Assembly: GCA_009377645.1 (NCBI GenBank)
Contig: WHTQ01000008.1
Location: 27,999-91,998 of the forward strand
Direction of reading: 5' to 3'
Origin: Micromonosporaceae bacterium
Lineage (GTDB): Bacteria > Actinomycetota > Actinomycetes > Mycobacteriales > Micromonosporaceae
Length of the DNA: 64,000 bases
Part shown: positions 17,279-25,914 of the stretch, piece by piece
Layout of the letters: each line of letters starts with the position of its first letter
Position numbering within the stretch: the first letter of the stretch is position 1
Notes under the pieces: generated by a model
Told to the model about the DNA's origin: nothing
Databases searched by the model: none
Seen by the model: only the letters and a program-made list of their open reading frames with translations
Program-made: the position numbers and the translations under genes

Positions 17279-17694
17279 GAGTGACTCCTCGGTCGGAGTG
17301 CGAGAGGGCTGAGGATTCGCTGATCTTTAAGAGCGGGCACCCCTGGTGACGGCCGGGGGTGTGCCGCATTTCGGGCGACGTCCGGCGGGATGGCCGGGTG
17401 GTCCCCGGGGGGCGGGACCGGCCTTCGATCGGGGCGGAGTGGGGGACATGGCCACCTCCGAGGCTTCAGCCGACGGTGACTTAACTTAAGTTAAGATTCA
17501 CTAAGTTCAGCGTAGGTCACTATGGCTAAGATCACAAGAGCTGACTGAGGGTTGCTGGCGACGCGTGCTCCGGTGCGTCCCCACTCGAGTTTCCTCCACT
17601 AGTACGCGTAGTACGCGCCGATAGTGGTCGGATCGGCTGCGCCGACGTGCCGGATCGTATAGCCTGTTCAGGCAACTTCTCCTGAAGGAGCTGA
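17279..17694. other. Intergenic region with palindromes between two divergent genes
   Basis: No gene is apparent in these 416 bases. The stretch contains a 16-bp perfect palindrome (17480-17495), the direct repeat AGTACGCG at 17601-17608 and 17610-17617 flanked by CCACTA...TAGTGG, and a GAAGGAG ribosome binding site for the downstream XRE gene. The short AT-rich island around 17480-17530 stands out in GC-rich surroundings, as expected for a regulated promoter region. Confidence 0.5.
17480..17495. promoter_or_regulatory. 16-bp perfect palindrome, candidate operator
   Basis: CTTAACTTAAGTTAAG is its own complement. It lies about 200 bases upstream of the XRE-family gene and 200 bases upstream of the divergent membrane-protein gene, so it could bind the XRE protein or another dimeric regulator. 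Confidence 0.5.
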
Positions 17695-18774
17695 ATGGCA
17701 GTGTTGCCAGCGGATGACCCGGCCCGCGCCCTCGCTCAGCGACTGCGGGACCTGCGTGAACAGGAGTTCCCGGACGTGCCGATCACCCAACGCCAGCTCG
17801 CCGGCGCGTTGCGGGTCAGCGTTCCGCTGATCTCATCCTGGGAGAGCACCACACGGCCGGTGACTCCGCCGGAGGAGCGACTCGACGCCTATGCGACCCT
17901 CTTTGCGAGCCGGCGGACGGTGGAGCAGGCTCCACTCCGGCTGCCCAGGCTGGCGGAGCTGACCGACGACGAGCGCGCTCGGCGGGAGCAGCTGCGACAC
18001 GATCTGCTGGCGGCCCGGGCCGCGGTGACGGACCGCCGGGAGGAGGGCGTGCCAGTCGAGGAGCCGGTGATCGAGCCGCTCCGCGGCCCATGGAGCTTTC
18101 ATGACGCGCGTCCGATCACCTTGGTGTGCGCCGAGCTGCCGGAGGCACAGCGGGCGCGGCTGCCCGAACCGGACGACCCGGACAGCGCCTACGCCGACCT
18201 GTACGCGTTCGCGGACCTGGACGCGCTGTTCGAGCTGCACGGGCACATCCGGGCGGCGAACCCGACCAGCCTGGTGACGTTCCGCACGTCCACTGACCTG
18301 CATCCCGACGACTATACGACTCACCTGGTGGTGCTCGGCGGCGTGGACTGGAACCGGGCCACCCGCAACCTGCTCCGCTACGTGCCGGTGGCGCAGCTGT
18401 CGGGCGGGCAGGCCGGGGCGTACTTCGACGTCGAGGACGGTGACCAGCACCGGCGGCTATCGGCTGAGGTGGCCGAGGACGGGTCGCTCGTGGCCGACGC
18501 CGGCCACTTCTACCGCGCCCCGAACCCGTACAACGCGAAGCGGACCGTGACCATCTGTAACGGTCTCTCCAGCCGCGGCGTGCTGGGCGCGGTCCGGGCG
18601 CTGACCGACGAGCGGTTCCGGGACCGGAACGCGGCCTACCTGGAGCGACGCTTCGCCGGCAGCGACTCGTACAGCATCCTGACGCGGATTCTCATCATCG
18701 ACGGTTCGGTGGTCACACCGGACTGGACCCGGCCCGACCTGCGGCTGCACGAGTGGCCGGAGGCCGGCGCGTGA
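17695..18774 (+). CDS. XRE-type DNA-binding protein with a C-terminal Rossmann-like domain
   Basis: The 359-aa product begins with a helix-turn-helix of the XRE type (about residues 10-65; ITQRQLAGALRVSVPLISSW is the recognition region). The second half (about 120-355) has no function I can name. It has alternating strands and helices, for example PITLVCAELP, DLYAFADLDALFELHGHI and TTHLVVLGGVDWN, which look like a Rossmannoid ligand- or nucleotide-sensing domain. The start has GAAGGAG. The next gene overlaps by four bases (GTGA), so the two form a coupled operon and probably one functional unit. Confidence 0.7.
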   Translation: MAVLPADDPARALAQRLRDLREQEFPDVPITQRQLAGALRVSVPLISSWESTTRPVTPPEERLDAYATLFASRRTVEQAPLRLPRLAELTDDERARREQLRHDLLAARAAVTDRREEGVPVEEPVIEPLRGPWSFHDARPITLVCAELPEAQRARLPEPDDPDSAYADLYAFADLDALFELHGHIRAANPTSLVTFRTSTDLHPDDYTTHLVVLGGVDWNRATRNLLRYVPVAQLSGGQAGAYFDVEDGDQHRRLSAEVAEDGSLVADAGHFYRAPNPYNAKRTVTICNGLSSRGVLGAVRALTDERFRDRNAAYLERRFAGSDSYSILTRILIIDGSVVTPDWTRPDLRLHEWPEAGA

Positions 18775-19964
18775 GGCCGGGGAACGGACGGAGCCGGCGG
18801 GCGGAGCGGCTGGTGTCGTCCGGCGGCCTGCTGCACCGCGGATCGCACGCCCACCTGCTCCAGCGGGTCCCGACGCCGGCAGCGCCGGCACCGCCGGCTG
18901 CCGGGATCGACGCGATCGTGGTGCCGACCAGCCGACCCGCCAACTGCCTGCGGGAGGCGATCCGGCTCGGCCGCGAGCTGGACAGCCTCGTGGTGGCGCT
19001 GTGCAGCCGGTCAGCTTCGGCCGACGAGGCGGTGGCCGTCGGAGTCGCGCTGGACGCCCGCGTGATCGCGATCGACGTGGGTGGGCTGGAGCGGCGGCTG
19101 CCGTTGTTCGAGACGTCTCGGCTGCTCATCCAACCGCGGTTCCGGCACTTCCGCCGGACCTCTGACCTGAGCGCCAAACGGAACCTCGGGTTGCTGCTGG
19201 CCCGCGTCGCGGGCTGGCAGCGGGTGCTGTTCCTGGATGACGACATCGCCCGGGTGAAACCAGCGGAGCTGCGCGCGGCGGCCGGGCTGCTCCCGGAGTA
19301 CCGGGCGGTCGGGCTCAGCAACGACGGCTTCCCGGACAACTCAGTGGTCTGTCACGCCTACCGCCATGTGGGCGGAGCGCAGGATGTCTTCATCGGGGGC
19401 GGTGCGATGCTGGTCGCGCCGAACGCCCTCGACGCTTTCTTTCCGAACATCTACAGCGAGGACTGGTTCTTCCTCTTCGACGCGGTGGCGGCCGGGTCGG
19501 TAGCGGTGAGCGGGGCGATGGTCCACAAGGAGTTCGACCCGTACGCCGACCCGGGCCGGGCGAAGGCGGAGGAGTTCGGGGATCTTCTCGGCGAGGGCCT
19601 GTTCGGGCTCCTCGACGAGGGAGCGGAGCTGGAACGGGCGGACCGGGCTTACTGGCTGCGCTGCCTGCACTCCCGACGCGCCCTGATCGAGAGCGTGTTG
19701 GGTGACCTCCGGCGTAGTAACGGCGATGCCCAGCGTGGTCGCATGATCGCTTCGCTGGAGGCGGCGCGGAGCGTCAGCTCGTTCATCACCCCGACGCTAT
19801 GCATCGACTACCTGCAGGCATGGCATCGGGACCGGGAGCGGTGGCGGGAGTATCTCGGTGCCTTCGAGCCGGGGCAGGAGATCGAGAAGGCGCTCGCCGA
19901 CCTGGGTTTCGCCGGCCGGTGTGTGTCCACACTCGCCGCGTCCCAGCCGGCGGCGGCCATCTGA
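18771..19964 (+). CDS. Glycosyltransferase-like (GT-A fold) protein
   Basis: The 397-aa product resembles family-2-type glycosyltransferases. A first Rossmann half begins IDAIVVPTSRP. RNLGLLLARVAGWQRVLFL leads into a DDD triad (residues 156-158), the probable metal/nucleotide-sugar site. Later come GGGAMLVAPNALDAFFPN and SEDWFF, which could supply the catalytic acidic residue. The C-terminal 130 residues are helical. The GTG overlaps the stop of the XRE gene. Donor, acceptor and pathway are unknown, and no other sugar genes are nearby. An earlier in-frame GTG at 18753 is less likely. Confidence 0.65.
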   Translation: MRPGNGRSRRAERLVSSGGLLHRGSHAHLLQRVPTPAAPAPPAAGIDAIVVPTSRPANCLREAIRLGRELDSLVVALCSRSASADEAVAVGVALDARVIAIDVGGLERRLPLFETSRLLIQPRFRHFRRTSDLSAKRNLGLLLARVAGWQRVLFLDDDIARVKPAELRAAAGLLPEYRAVGLSNDGFPDNSVVCHAYRHVGGAQDVFIGGGAMLVAPNALDAFFPNIYSEDWFFLFDAVAAGSVAVSGAMVHKEFDPYADPGRAKAEEFGDLLGEGLFGLLDEGAELERADRAYWLRCLHSRRALIESVLGDLRRSNGDAQRGRMIASLEAARSVSSFITPTLCIDYLQAWHRDRERWREYLGAFEPGQEIEKALADLGFAGRCVSTLAASQPAAAI

Positions 19965-20009
19965 CGGGAACGGCGCGGTCCACGGTCGGTCCGGTTCGGT
20001 CCGGGTCGG

Positions 20010-20657
20010 TCAACGGGGCTCGGCGGTGGTGGGGCCGACGTGGGTGGCGAGCCACTCGTCGAGTGGCCGGACGATGCGCAGAAAGTCGACCACCCGGCGC
20101 TTGGCGGCGGCGGTGCCGAGCCACGCGGCCACCGGCCACTGCCGCCACGCCACCAGTCCCTTGTAGCGCAGCAGGTCGATCCGCGGATGGTCGACCGGGT
20201 AGCCGCGAGGGGCCGACTTCAGCGGCGGGTGCGCCCCGGGACCGACCTCGATGCCGTGGCGCTCGATGCCGGCGATCACCTCCCGCAGCGAGCCGCCGGT
20301 CGGGTCGCCGGCCGCCGCCTGCCGGTAGCGGGCCAGCTGGTCGGGCGCCAGCACGTACATCCCGGAGCCGGCGGCCAGCCCGCGGGCGGAGAGCTGGACG
20401 TAGCCGCCACTATCGAGGGTCGCGCCGATCGCTGTCTTGTACGGCGACTTGTCAGCGCTGAACCGGACATCCCGGTGGGGTCGGAACAGCTTACCGGCAC
20501 CGAACTCGGGCTCCAGCTCGGCGAGCAGCTCCAGCATCGGGGCGCGGACGTCCCGCTCGTACATATCTTTCCGGGCCGTCCAATAGGTCCGTGAGTTGTC
20601 GGCCTCGAGCCCTTCGTAGAACTCCAGTGCCTCGACCGGCCAGCCGCGGAACGCCAT
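20010..20657 (-). CDS. DUF2461 family protein
   Basis: The 215-aa product matches the DUF2461/TIGR02453 family along its length: an opening like FEYGLEADNSRTYWTARK in spirit (here YEGLEADNSRTYWTARKD), FRPHRDVRFSADKSPYKTAI, GSGMYVLAPDQLARYR and PRGYPVDHPRIDLLRYK. The family is widespread and lacks a proven activity. The gene stands alone on the minus strand between convergent and divergent neighbours. Confidence 0.85.
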   Translation of the reverse strand: MAFRGWPVEALEFYEGLEADNSRTYWTARKDMYERDVRAPMLELLAELEPEFGAGKLFRPHRDVRFSADKSPYKTAIGATLDSGGYVQLSARGLAAGSGMYVLAPDQLARYRQAAAGDPTGGSLREVIAGIERHGIEVGPGAHPPLKSAPRGYPVDHPRIDLLRYKGLVAWRQWPVAAWLGTAAAKRRVVDFLRIVRPLDEWLATHVGPTTAEPR

Positions 20658-20792
20658 GTCGACACGGTACCGTGGTGGCCGGCCAGCCGGCCGTGCTAGC
20701 GTTCAGGCATGTTCATCTCCTGAGGCTTCCCGGGTGCGGTTTCGCACGCCCGCTCATCGCCACTGTTGATCAGCTTTCTCAGGAGGTCTTCC

Positions 20793-21017
20793 ATGCCTGA
20801 CCGGCACACCAGCAACGACCCGCCGCCCGAGCCGACCCCGGAGCCCACGGCCGGGGAACCGTCCGCCACGCCGGCCGAGCCACTCAACCGCGCCGAGCGG
20901 CGGGCCCAGCGGCGCGGGCGCAAGCCGGTGCCGCCGCCGACCGGCAAGGGGCCGCACGTGGGGCACCGCGACCAGGTGGTGGTGCCGCGCCGCTCCGGCC
21001 GGCGCGGCAACCGGTGA
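20793..21017 (+). CDS. Small basic, proline-rich protein with NRAERRAQRRG motif
   Basis: This 74-aa product has a Pro/Glu/Thr-rich first half and a strongly basic second half (NRAERRAQRRGRK, then an Arg-rich tail). It is probably disordered. Similar short proteins with an NRAERR motif are common in actinobacteria and may bind nucleic acid, but no function is known. The start is clear: AGGAGG seven bases before the ATG, and acceptance of this start drops an upstream extension of nine residues. Confidence 0.65.
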   Translation: MPDRHTSNDPPPEPTPEPTAGEPSATPAEPLNRAERRAQRRGRKPVPPPTGKGPHVGHRDQVVVPRRSGRRGNR

Positions 21018-21020
21018 CCG

Positions 21021-21048
21021 GTAACCCGTAACCCGTAACCCGTAACCC
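21021..21048. repeat. Four tandem copies of GTAACCC
   Basis: Four perfect 7-base units lie between the stop of the small basic protein and the end of the amidohydrolase gene. They code for nothing and may have arisen by slippage. Confidence 0.85.
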
Positions 21049-21065
21049 CCCGAGCGCGGCGCCGG

Positions 21066-22271
21066 TCAGCCGGCCAGCCGCCGGGCGGCCAGCTCGGCGA
21101 GCAGGGCCGACCCGTCCGGCAGCACGCTGTCGTCGAACCGGGCCAGCGGAGAGTGGTTGTTCGGCGCCGTGTCCGGGTCCTCGGCGAAGGTCGCGCCCAG
21201 GAACACGTACGCGCCCGGCACCCGGTCGAGCACCCGGGAGAAGTCCTCGGACCCGGCGATCGGATGCTCCAGCGGCAGGAACCGTTCCTCGCCGAACACG
21301 TCCCGGACCGTCGCGGCCAGGAAGTCGTGCTCGCCGGAGTCGTTGACGGTCAATGGATACTCACCCTCGTAGGTCGCCTCCACCGCCAGCCCGTGCGCCT
21401 TCGCGATCCCCTCGCACAGCTGCAGCGCTAAGTCCCGGACCCGCTCCAGCGCGCCGGCCGAGAAGCCGCGGACGGTCGCCTCGAACGTCGCATCGTCCGG
21501 GATGACGTTGCGCCGGGTACCGGCGTGGAACGTCCCGACCGTCAGCACGACCGGCTCGAACGCGTTGAACCGGCGGGTCACCATGGTCTGCAGCGCGGTC
21601 ACCATCTCGCATGCGGCCGGCACCGGGTCCAACGACCGGAACGGGTTGGACCCATGGCCGCCGGCGCCGACCACCCGGACCCGCAACCCGCCAGAGGCGG
21701 CCATCAGCGGGCCGGGCCGGCCCGCGAACACCCCCTTGTGGTAGACAGCGGAGCTCACGTGGATCCCGTACGCGGCGACGACCGGCCGTCCGGCGGCCTC
21801 CAGCACCCCCTCCTCGATCATGTGCCGCGCCCCATCGTGGCCCTCCTCGCCGGGCTGGAACATGAACACCACGTCCCCGGCGAGCTGGTCGGCCCGGGCA
21901 GCCAGCAGCCGGGCCGCCCCGACCAGGCCGGCGGTGTGCAGGTCGTGGCCGCAGGCGTGCATCACGCCCTCGTGGCGGGAGCGGAACTCCTCGCCGGTGC
22001 GTTCGGTGACCGGCAGGGCGTCCATGTCGCCGCGCAGCAGCACCACCGGTCGGGGGCCGCCGCCGTTCCCGCCCCGACCCCGCAGCACGGCGGTCACCGA
22101 AGACACCCGCTCACCGAGCGTGATCTCCAGCGGCAGGCCGTCCAGCGCGGCCAGCACCGCTGCCTGGGTCCGGGGTAGTTCCAGCCCGATCTCGGGGATC
22201 TGGTGCAGCTCCCGCCGCAGCGCCACCAGCTCCGGTGCCAGCGCCTTCGCGTCCTCCCGCAGACTCACCAC
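21066..22271 (-). CDS. M20-family amidohydrolase (N-acyl-amino-acid or amide hydrolase)
   Basis: This is a zinc-dependent cytosolic peptidase/amidohydrolase of the HipO/AbgB/IAA-amino-acid hydrolase branch. It has about 401 residues. Metal ligands are in RRELHQIPEIG, MHACGHDLHTAGLVGAARLL and GEEGHDGARHM, with the dimerisation domain in the middle (GGHGSNP) and a final His ligand in NNHSPLARFD. The exact acyl-amino acid is unknown. I chose the GTG with GGGAGG six bases upstream; an ATG at 22295 would add eight residues. Confidence 0.87.
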   Translation of the reverse strand: MVSLREDAKALAPELVALRRELHQIPEIGLELPRTQAAVLAALDGLPLEITLGERVSSVTAVLRGRGGNGGGPRPVVLLRGDMDALPVTERTGEEFRSRHEGVMHACGHDLHTAGLVGAARLLAARADQLAGDVVFMFQPGEEGHDGARHMIEEGVLEAAGRPVVAAYGIHVSSAVYHKGVFAGRPGPLMAASGGLRVRVVGAGGHGSNPFRSLDPVPAACEMVTALQTMVTRRFNAFEPVVLTVGTFHAGTRRNVIPDDATFEATVRGFSAGALERVRDLALQLCEGIAKAHGLAVEATYEGEYPLTVNDSGEHDFLAATVRDVFGEERFLPLEHPIAGSEDFSRVLDRVPGAYVFLGATFAEDPDTAPNNHSPLARFDDSVLPDGSALLAELAARRLAG

Positions 22272-22370
22272 AACCGACCTCCCAGCTCGCGGCATCGGAC
22301 ATTGCTGACCACCCTAGACCAGCGGGGCACCGCGTACGATTCCTGAAGTCCGGAGGGGGAGGGGCGCGGG

Positions 22371-22472
22371 ATGTCTGACAACGACCTGGTTGACCGCCCC
22401 GGTGCTGATCGGGGTGTTCGAGGTGCACAATGGACCGACCTCCCCGCGGCCGTACTACCCCGAAGCCGCTGA
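22371..22472 (+). CDS. Possible 33-aa ORF with a strong ribosome binding site
   Basis: An ATG follows GGAGGGGGAGGGGCGCGGG and opens 33 codons of a polar peptide. It may be a genuine small protein, or the 5' end of a decayed gene, because another frame over the same bases reads hydrophobic residues. Nothing else supports it. The remaining bases between 22296 and 22502 hold no feature I can see. Confidence 0.25.
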   Translation: MSDNDLVDRPGADRGVRGAQWTDLPAAVLPRSR

Positions 22473-22502
22473 CCGAGGTGCTGGTCCGGCGGTAGCGCCC
22501 CG

Positions 22503-23444
22503 TCACCCCAGGCCGGTGCGGAAGCCCTCCCGCCAGCTCGGGTAGCGCAGCTTCCAGCCCAGCTCGCGCTTGGCCCGGGCGTTCGAGGAGCCGCGGGTCG
22601 CGGTCATCGCCGACACCCCGTGCTCGCCCAGCATCGGCCGGACCAGCCACGCCGGAACCCGGCGGGGCGGCCGGGCACCCAGCACTTCGGCCAGGTACGG
22701 CAGCCACTCGGCCACCGGCGCCGGCTCGTCGTCCACGATGTTGTAGAGGCCGGTGGTCCCGTGCTCGACCGCCGCGACCGTGGCGCTAGTGACGTCGTCC
22801 ATGTGCACGAACGACCAGATGCCGGTGCCGCCACCCACGATCGGCAGCTTCCGTTGCCGGACCATCTCGACCATTGCCCCGCCACGCTCGAACCCGGTCC
22901 CGGGCCCGTAGAAGCCGCCGTACCGCAGCGCCAGACCTTCGATGCCGCCGCCGGTGACGGCCGACTCGAGGTACCGGATCGCCGCGTGCGACTCCCTGGA
23001 CGCGGCGGTCGGGGTGGGGTCGAGCGGGTCGTCCTCGGTCTTGACCGGGCCGCCGGTGCGCTCGTTCGGCCAGCCGGTGAAGCTCTGCGCGACGAACCGC
23101 CGGGCGCCAGCGGCCTGCGCCGCCGCCAGCAGGTAGTCCAGGCCCTTGGTGCGCAGCAGGTTGGTCTGTGCGAACTCCCGATCGAACCGCTTGAAGTCCA
23201 GCTTGAGGTTGCCGAGCGCGGTGAGCTGGTGCATCACCACCTCCGGCTTCGCCGCCGCGACCGCCGCCATCACGGCGTCGCGATCGAGCGGGTCCAGGAC
23301 CACCGGCTCCGCTCCGGCGGCCCGCAGGTCGCCCGCCCGGGCACTCCCGCGGGTGGTCCCGAACACCTCGTGTCCCGCCCCGACCAGGGCCGGCACCAGG
23401 CGCCGTCCCACCGCACCCGTGGCGCCGGCCAGAAAGATCCGCAT
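22503..23444 (-). CDS. NAD(P)-dependent epimerase/dehydratase (extended SDR)
   Basis: The 313-aa product is an extended short-chain dehydrogenase. The N-terminal nucleotide-binding motif is FLAGATGAVGRRLVPAL (about residues 4-20), and DPLDRDAV supplies the acidic adenine contact. The substrate-binding half has FYGPGTGF, WSFVHMDDV and YNIVDDEPAPVAEWLPYLA, all typical of nucleoside-sugar-epimerase-like proteins of unknown substrate. The tyrosine of the usual Y-x3-K site is not obvious, so the reaction is uncertain. The start has GGAGGGAGTACGAGG before the ATG. Confidence 0.82.
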   Translation of the reverse strand: MRIFLAGATGAVGRRLVPALVGAGHEVFGTTRGSARAGDLRAAGAEPVVLDPLDRDAVMAAVAAAKPEVVMHQLTALGNLKLDFKRFDREFAQTNLLRTKGLDYLLAAAQAAGARRFVAQSFTGWPNERTGGPVKTEDDPLDPTPTAASRESHAAIRYLESAVTGGGIEGLALRYGGFYGPGTGFERGGAMVEMVRQRKLPIVGGGTGIWSFVHMDDVTSATVAAVEHGTTGLYNIVDDEPAPVAEWLPYLAEVLGARPPRRVPAWLVRPMLGEHGVSAMTATRGSSNARAKRELGWKLRYPSWREGFRTGLG

Positions 23445-23508
23445 CCTCGTACTCCCTCCGTCTTCTCGTACGACGAGGTAGCGCGGGCCGGCGTGACGGG
23501 CAGGCGGG

Positions 23509-24173
23509 GTGGCGCGGGTGCGAAACCATCGCGGGGTGCGGATTCCCCCGGAGGAGGCCGGTGAGCTGGAGTGGCTGCGGTTCCGGCAGGCCGGCGTGGT
23601 CACCTGGCGCCAGGCGGTTGACCTGCTGGGTCCCGGCGCGGTCCGGCACCTGGTGGCGACCGGGCGGTGGCGGCGGCTGTGCCGTGGCGTGCTGGTCGCC
23701 GACACCGGTCGGATCGGCCTGGACCAGCACCGCTGGGTGGCGGTGCTGGCGGCCGGCCCGGGTGCGGTGCTGGCCGGGCTTGCGGCGGCGCGGGCGGACG
23801 GCCTCCAGCGGGTACGCGGCCCGCGGTGCGACGTGATCGACGTGCTGGTGCCGGTGCGGCGCCGGCCGCCGGAGCTGCTGCGCCGGCTGCCTCCCGAGCT
23901 GCCGGCGGTGATCGTCCACCGCACCACCTACCTGCCGAAACAGGACCGGCAGCTGGGTCGTCCACCCCGGACCACGATCGCCCGGTCGCTGGTTGACGCC
24001 GCGCAGTGGGCGGTGACCGACGACGAGGCGCGGACCTACCTCGTCGCCGGGTGCCAGCAGAAGCTGGTGCTGCCGGCGGAGATCGAAGAGGTGGTAGGGC
24101 GGATGCCGAAGCTCCGCCGCCGGACGCTGGTACGCGAAACCGCGGCCGACGCGGCTGGCTGGCGCCCTGGTTT
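23509..24173 (+). pseudogene. Truncated AbiEi-antitoxin-like/DUF559-type protein
   Basis: About 220 codons encode the N-terminal part of a common actinobacterial family: a winged-helix AbiEi-like start (VVTWRQAVDLLGPGAVRHLV, then GRWRRLCRGVLVAD) and a middle region with RTTIARSLVDAAQWAV. Relatives continue for another ~100 residues into a vsr/DUF559-like nuclease-type domain. Here the family sequence stops at AADAAGW, exactly where a 58-base palindrome begins, and the frame then drifts open into the antisense strand of trmB. I regard it as a gene cut short by the palindrome or by a deletion. The start (GTG 23509 or GTG 23536) is unsure. Confidence 0.55.
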
Positions 24174-24231
24174 GCGTGATGTTTGTGCAGTTGTGGTAGC
24201 CCCGGCTACCACAACTGCACAAACATCACGC
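24174..24231. repeat. 58-base perfect palindrome (27-base arms, 4-base spacer)
   Basis: GCGTGATGTTTGTGCAGTTG...GGTAGC is followed by CCCG and then by its exact complement. The arms are richer in A/T than the surroundings. It lies between a truncated plus-strand gene and the 3' end of trmB on the minus strand, so as RNA it would form a very stable hairpin in both directions. It may act as a bidirectional terminator or be a copy of an interspersed palindromic element. No T-tract follows either arm. Confidence 0.85.
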
Positions 24232-24239
24232 GGCAACGG

Positions 24240-24917
24240 TCAGCGGCGGTGGCAGACCAGCTCGAAGACCGGGCGGCCAGCGGCCCGCGCCCGCCGCTCG
24301 TACCGGGTCTGCGGCCGTCCGGTGCCCGCCGGTGCGAACCCGTGGTGCGGGTTCACCAGCTCCGGGTCGGCCGCCAGCACGTCCCGGATCGCGGTCGCGT
24401 ACCCCGGCCAGTCGGTGGCGGTGTGCAGCGTGCCGCCGGGGACCAGCCGGGAGCGCAGCAGCGCCACGTGCGCCGGCTGGAACAGCCGCCGCTTGTGGTG
24501 CCGTGTCTTCGGCCACGGGTCTGGGAAGAAGGCGTGGATTGCGGCCAGGCTGGCCGGTGGGATCCGGTTCCGGATCAGCTCCAGCGCGTCGCCGTGGGCG
24601 ATCCGCAGGTTGGTCAGGCGCTGGTCGGCGGCGAGCACGAGCAGGTTCGCGACGCCGGGGGTATGGACCTCGACCGCCAGGTAGCCGCGGTCCGGGTCGG
24701 CGGCGGCCTGTGCGGCGGTGCCCTCGCCCATCCCGGTGCCGATCTCCAGCACGAGCGGGACCGGGCGGCCGAACAGCTCGGCGGGGTCGATCGGCCGGCC
24801 GTCGACCGCCACGCCGTAGGCCGGCCAGAGCCGGTGCAGGGCCTCCCGGTGCCGGGGGCGGAGCCGTCCCTGGCGGAGCTTGAAGGTGCGGATCGGAGCC
24901 GCCGCGGTCATGGTCAT
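24240..24917 (-). CDS. trmB: tRNA (guanine-N7-)-methyltransferase
   Basis: TrmB methylates G46 in the variable loop of tRNAs with S-adenosylmethionine. The 225-aa product shows the SAM motif LEIGTGMGEGTA (about residues 57-68), the family signature FFPDPWPKTRHHKRRL (about 130-145) and a C-terminal TRYERRARAAGRPVFEL. Length and order match the family. Two in-frame ATGs six bases apart could serve as start. The gene precedes tRNA-fMet on the opposite strand, which is probably coincidental. Confidence 0.93.
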   Translation of the reverse strand: MTMTAAAPIRTFKLRQGRLRPRHREALHRLWPAYGVAVDGRPIDPAELFGRPVPLVLEIGTGMGEGTAAQAAADPDRGYLAVEVHTPGVANLLVLAADQRLTNLRIAHGDALELIRNRIPPASLAAIHAFFPDPWPKTRHHKRRLFQPAHVALLRSRLVPGGTLHTATDWPGYATAIRDVLAADPELVNPHHGFAPAGTGRPQTRYERRARAAGRPVFELVCHRR

Positions 24918-24989
24918 CGGATCTTCCAGGCTACGCCGGGGAGGGGGGTTGGGCCGCCGCCGGAACGTGCGCTATCCTTGCCAGAGCAT

Positions 24990-25066
<77 letters not shown>

Positions 25067-25170
25067 AGTAGGAGCTGTAATTTGCCCTGGTCACGGACCT
25101 GTGGTCGTTGACCCGGTAAACAGTGGAGGGGCGGACGCCGGCCGTCGCCGCCTTCGTGTTCACTTTGGCG

Positions 25171-25914
25171 GTGGATCGTCAACGGCTGCGCAGCATCGCG
25201 CATTCGCATCACCCGATCGCGGCGCCGATCTTCGGCGTCAACGTCAACCGGCTGCTGCGCCGGGCGGACCGGCGACCGGCGGCACGCACTCTCGACCTTG
25301 GCTGTGGGGAGGCGGCCTGGGCTATGCAAGCCCTCGCCCACTACCCCGACGGGCACGCCGACGGCGTCGACGTCAGCCGGTACGCGCTGGAACGCGCCGC
25401 GGCCGCCGCCGCCGAACGCGGCCTGGCCGACCGGCTCACGCTGCACGAGCGCGACGCCCGGACGTACGTGCCCGACGGCGACTACGACCTGGTGTTGTGC
25501 GTCGGGTCGACACACATGTTCGATGGATTCGCCGGGACGCTGCAGCAGGCCGGCCGGCACGTGAACCCGGACGGCATCCTTCTCGTCGGCGAGGGCTTCT
25601 GGCAGGTCCCGCCAACTGCACGGGCCCTGGCCGCGCTCGGCGCGACACCGGAGGACCTCACCGACCTCGCCGGCCTGGTCGACGCCGCCGAACAGGCCGG
25701 CTGGACCCCGGTGTACGCCCACGTCAGCGACGCCGCCGAGTGGGACAACTACGAATGGTCGTGGGTTGGCTCGCTTACCGAGTGGGCGCTGGACAACCCG
25801 GGCCACCCCGACGCAACCGGGACGCTTGCCCTGGCCCGGCAGCACCGCGACGAATGGCTGCGCGGGTATCGCAACGTGCTGGGCTTCGCGACGCTGGTGC
25901 TGCGCCGCATCTGA
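25171..25914 (+). CDS. Class I SAM-dependent methyltransferase
   Basis: The 247-aa product carries the methyltransferase motif I LDLGCGEAAWAMQAL (about residues 40-54), an acidic residue after the second strand (ADGVDVSRYALERA), motif II around YDLVLCVGSTHMF and motif III in VNPDGILLVGEGFW. The C-terminal third is helical and Trp-rich. The acceptor molecule is unknown. The GTG at 25171 fits the usual start of relatives; the frame is open to a GTG at 25123. It stands between tRNA-fMet and the catabolic cluster and is probably not part of either. Confidence 0.78.
   Translation: MDRQRLRSIAHSHHPIAAPIFGVNVNRLLRRADRRPAARTLDLGCGEAAWAMQALAHYPDGHADGVDVSRYALERAAAAAAERGLADRLTLHERDARTYVPDGDYDLVLCVGSTHMFDGFAGTLQQAGRHVNPDGILLVGEGFWQVPPTARALAALGATPEDLTDLAGLVDAAEQAGWTPVYAHVSDAAEWDNYEWSWVGSLTEWALDNPGHPDATGTLALARQHRDEWLRGYRNVLGFATLVLRRI

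Noticed and set aside
21021..21048. Telomere-like or CRISPR repeats
   Set aside because: There are only four contiguous 7-mers without spacers, in a coding-dense chromosomal region. No CRISPR array or cas gene was seen anywhere in the window.
24174..24231. Simple intrinsic terminator
   Set aside because: The arms are far longer and more perfect than needed and no T-run follows. Termination is possible as a by-product but does not explain the sequence by itself.
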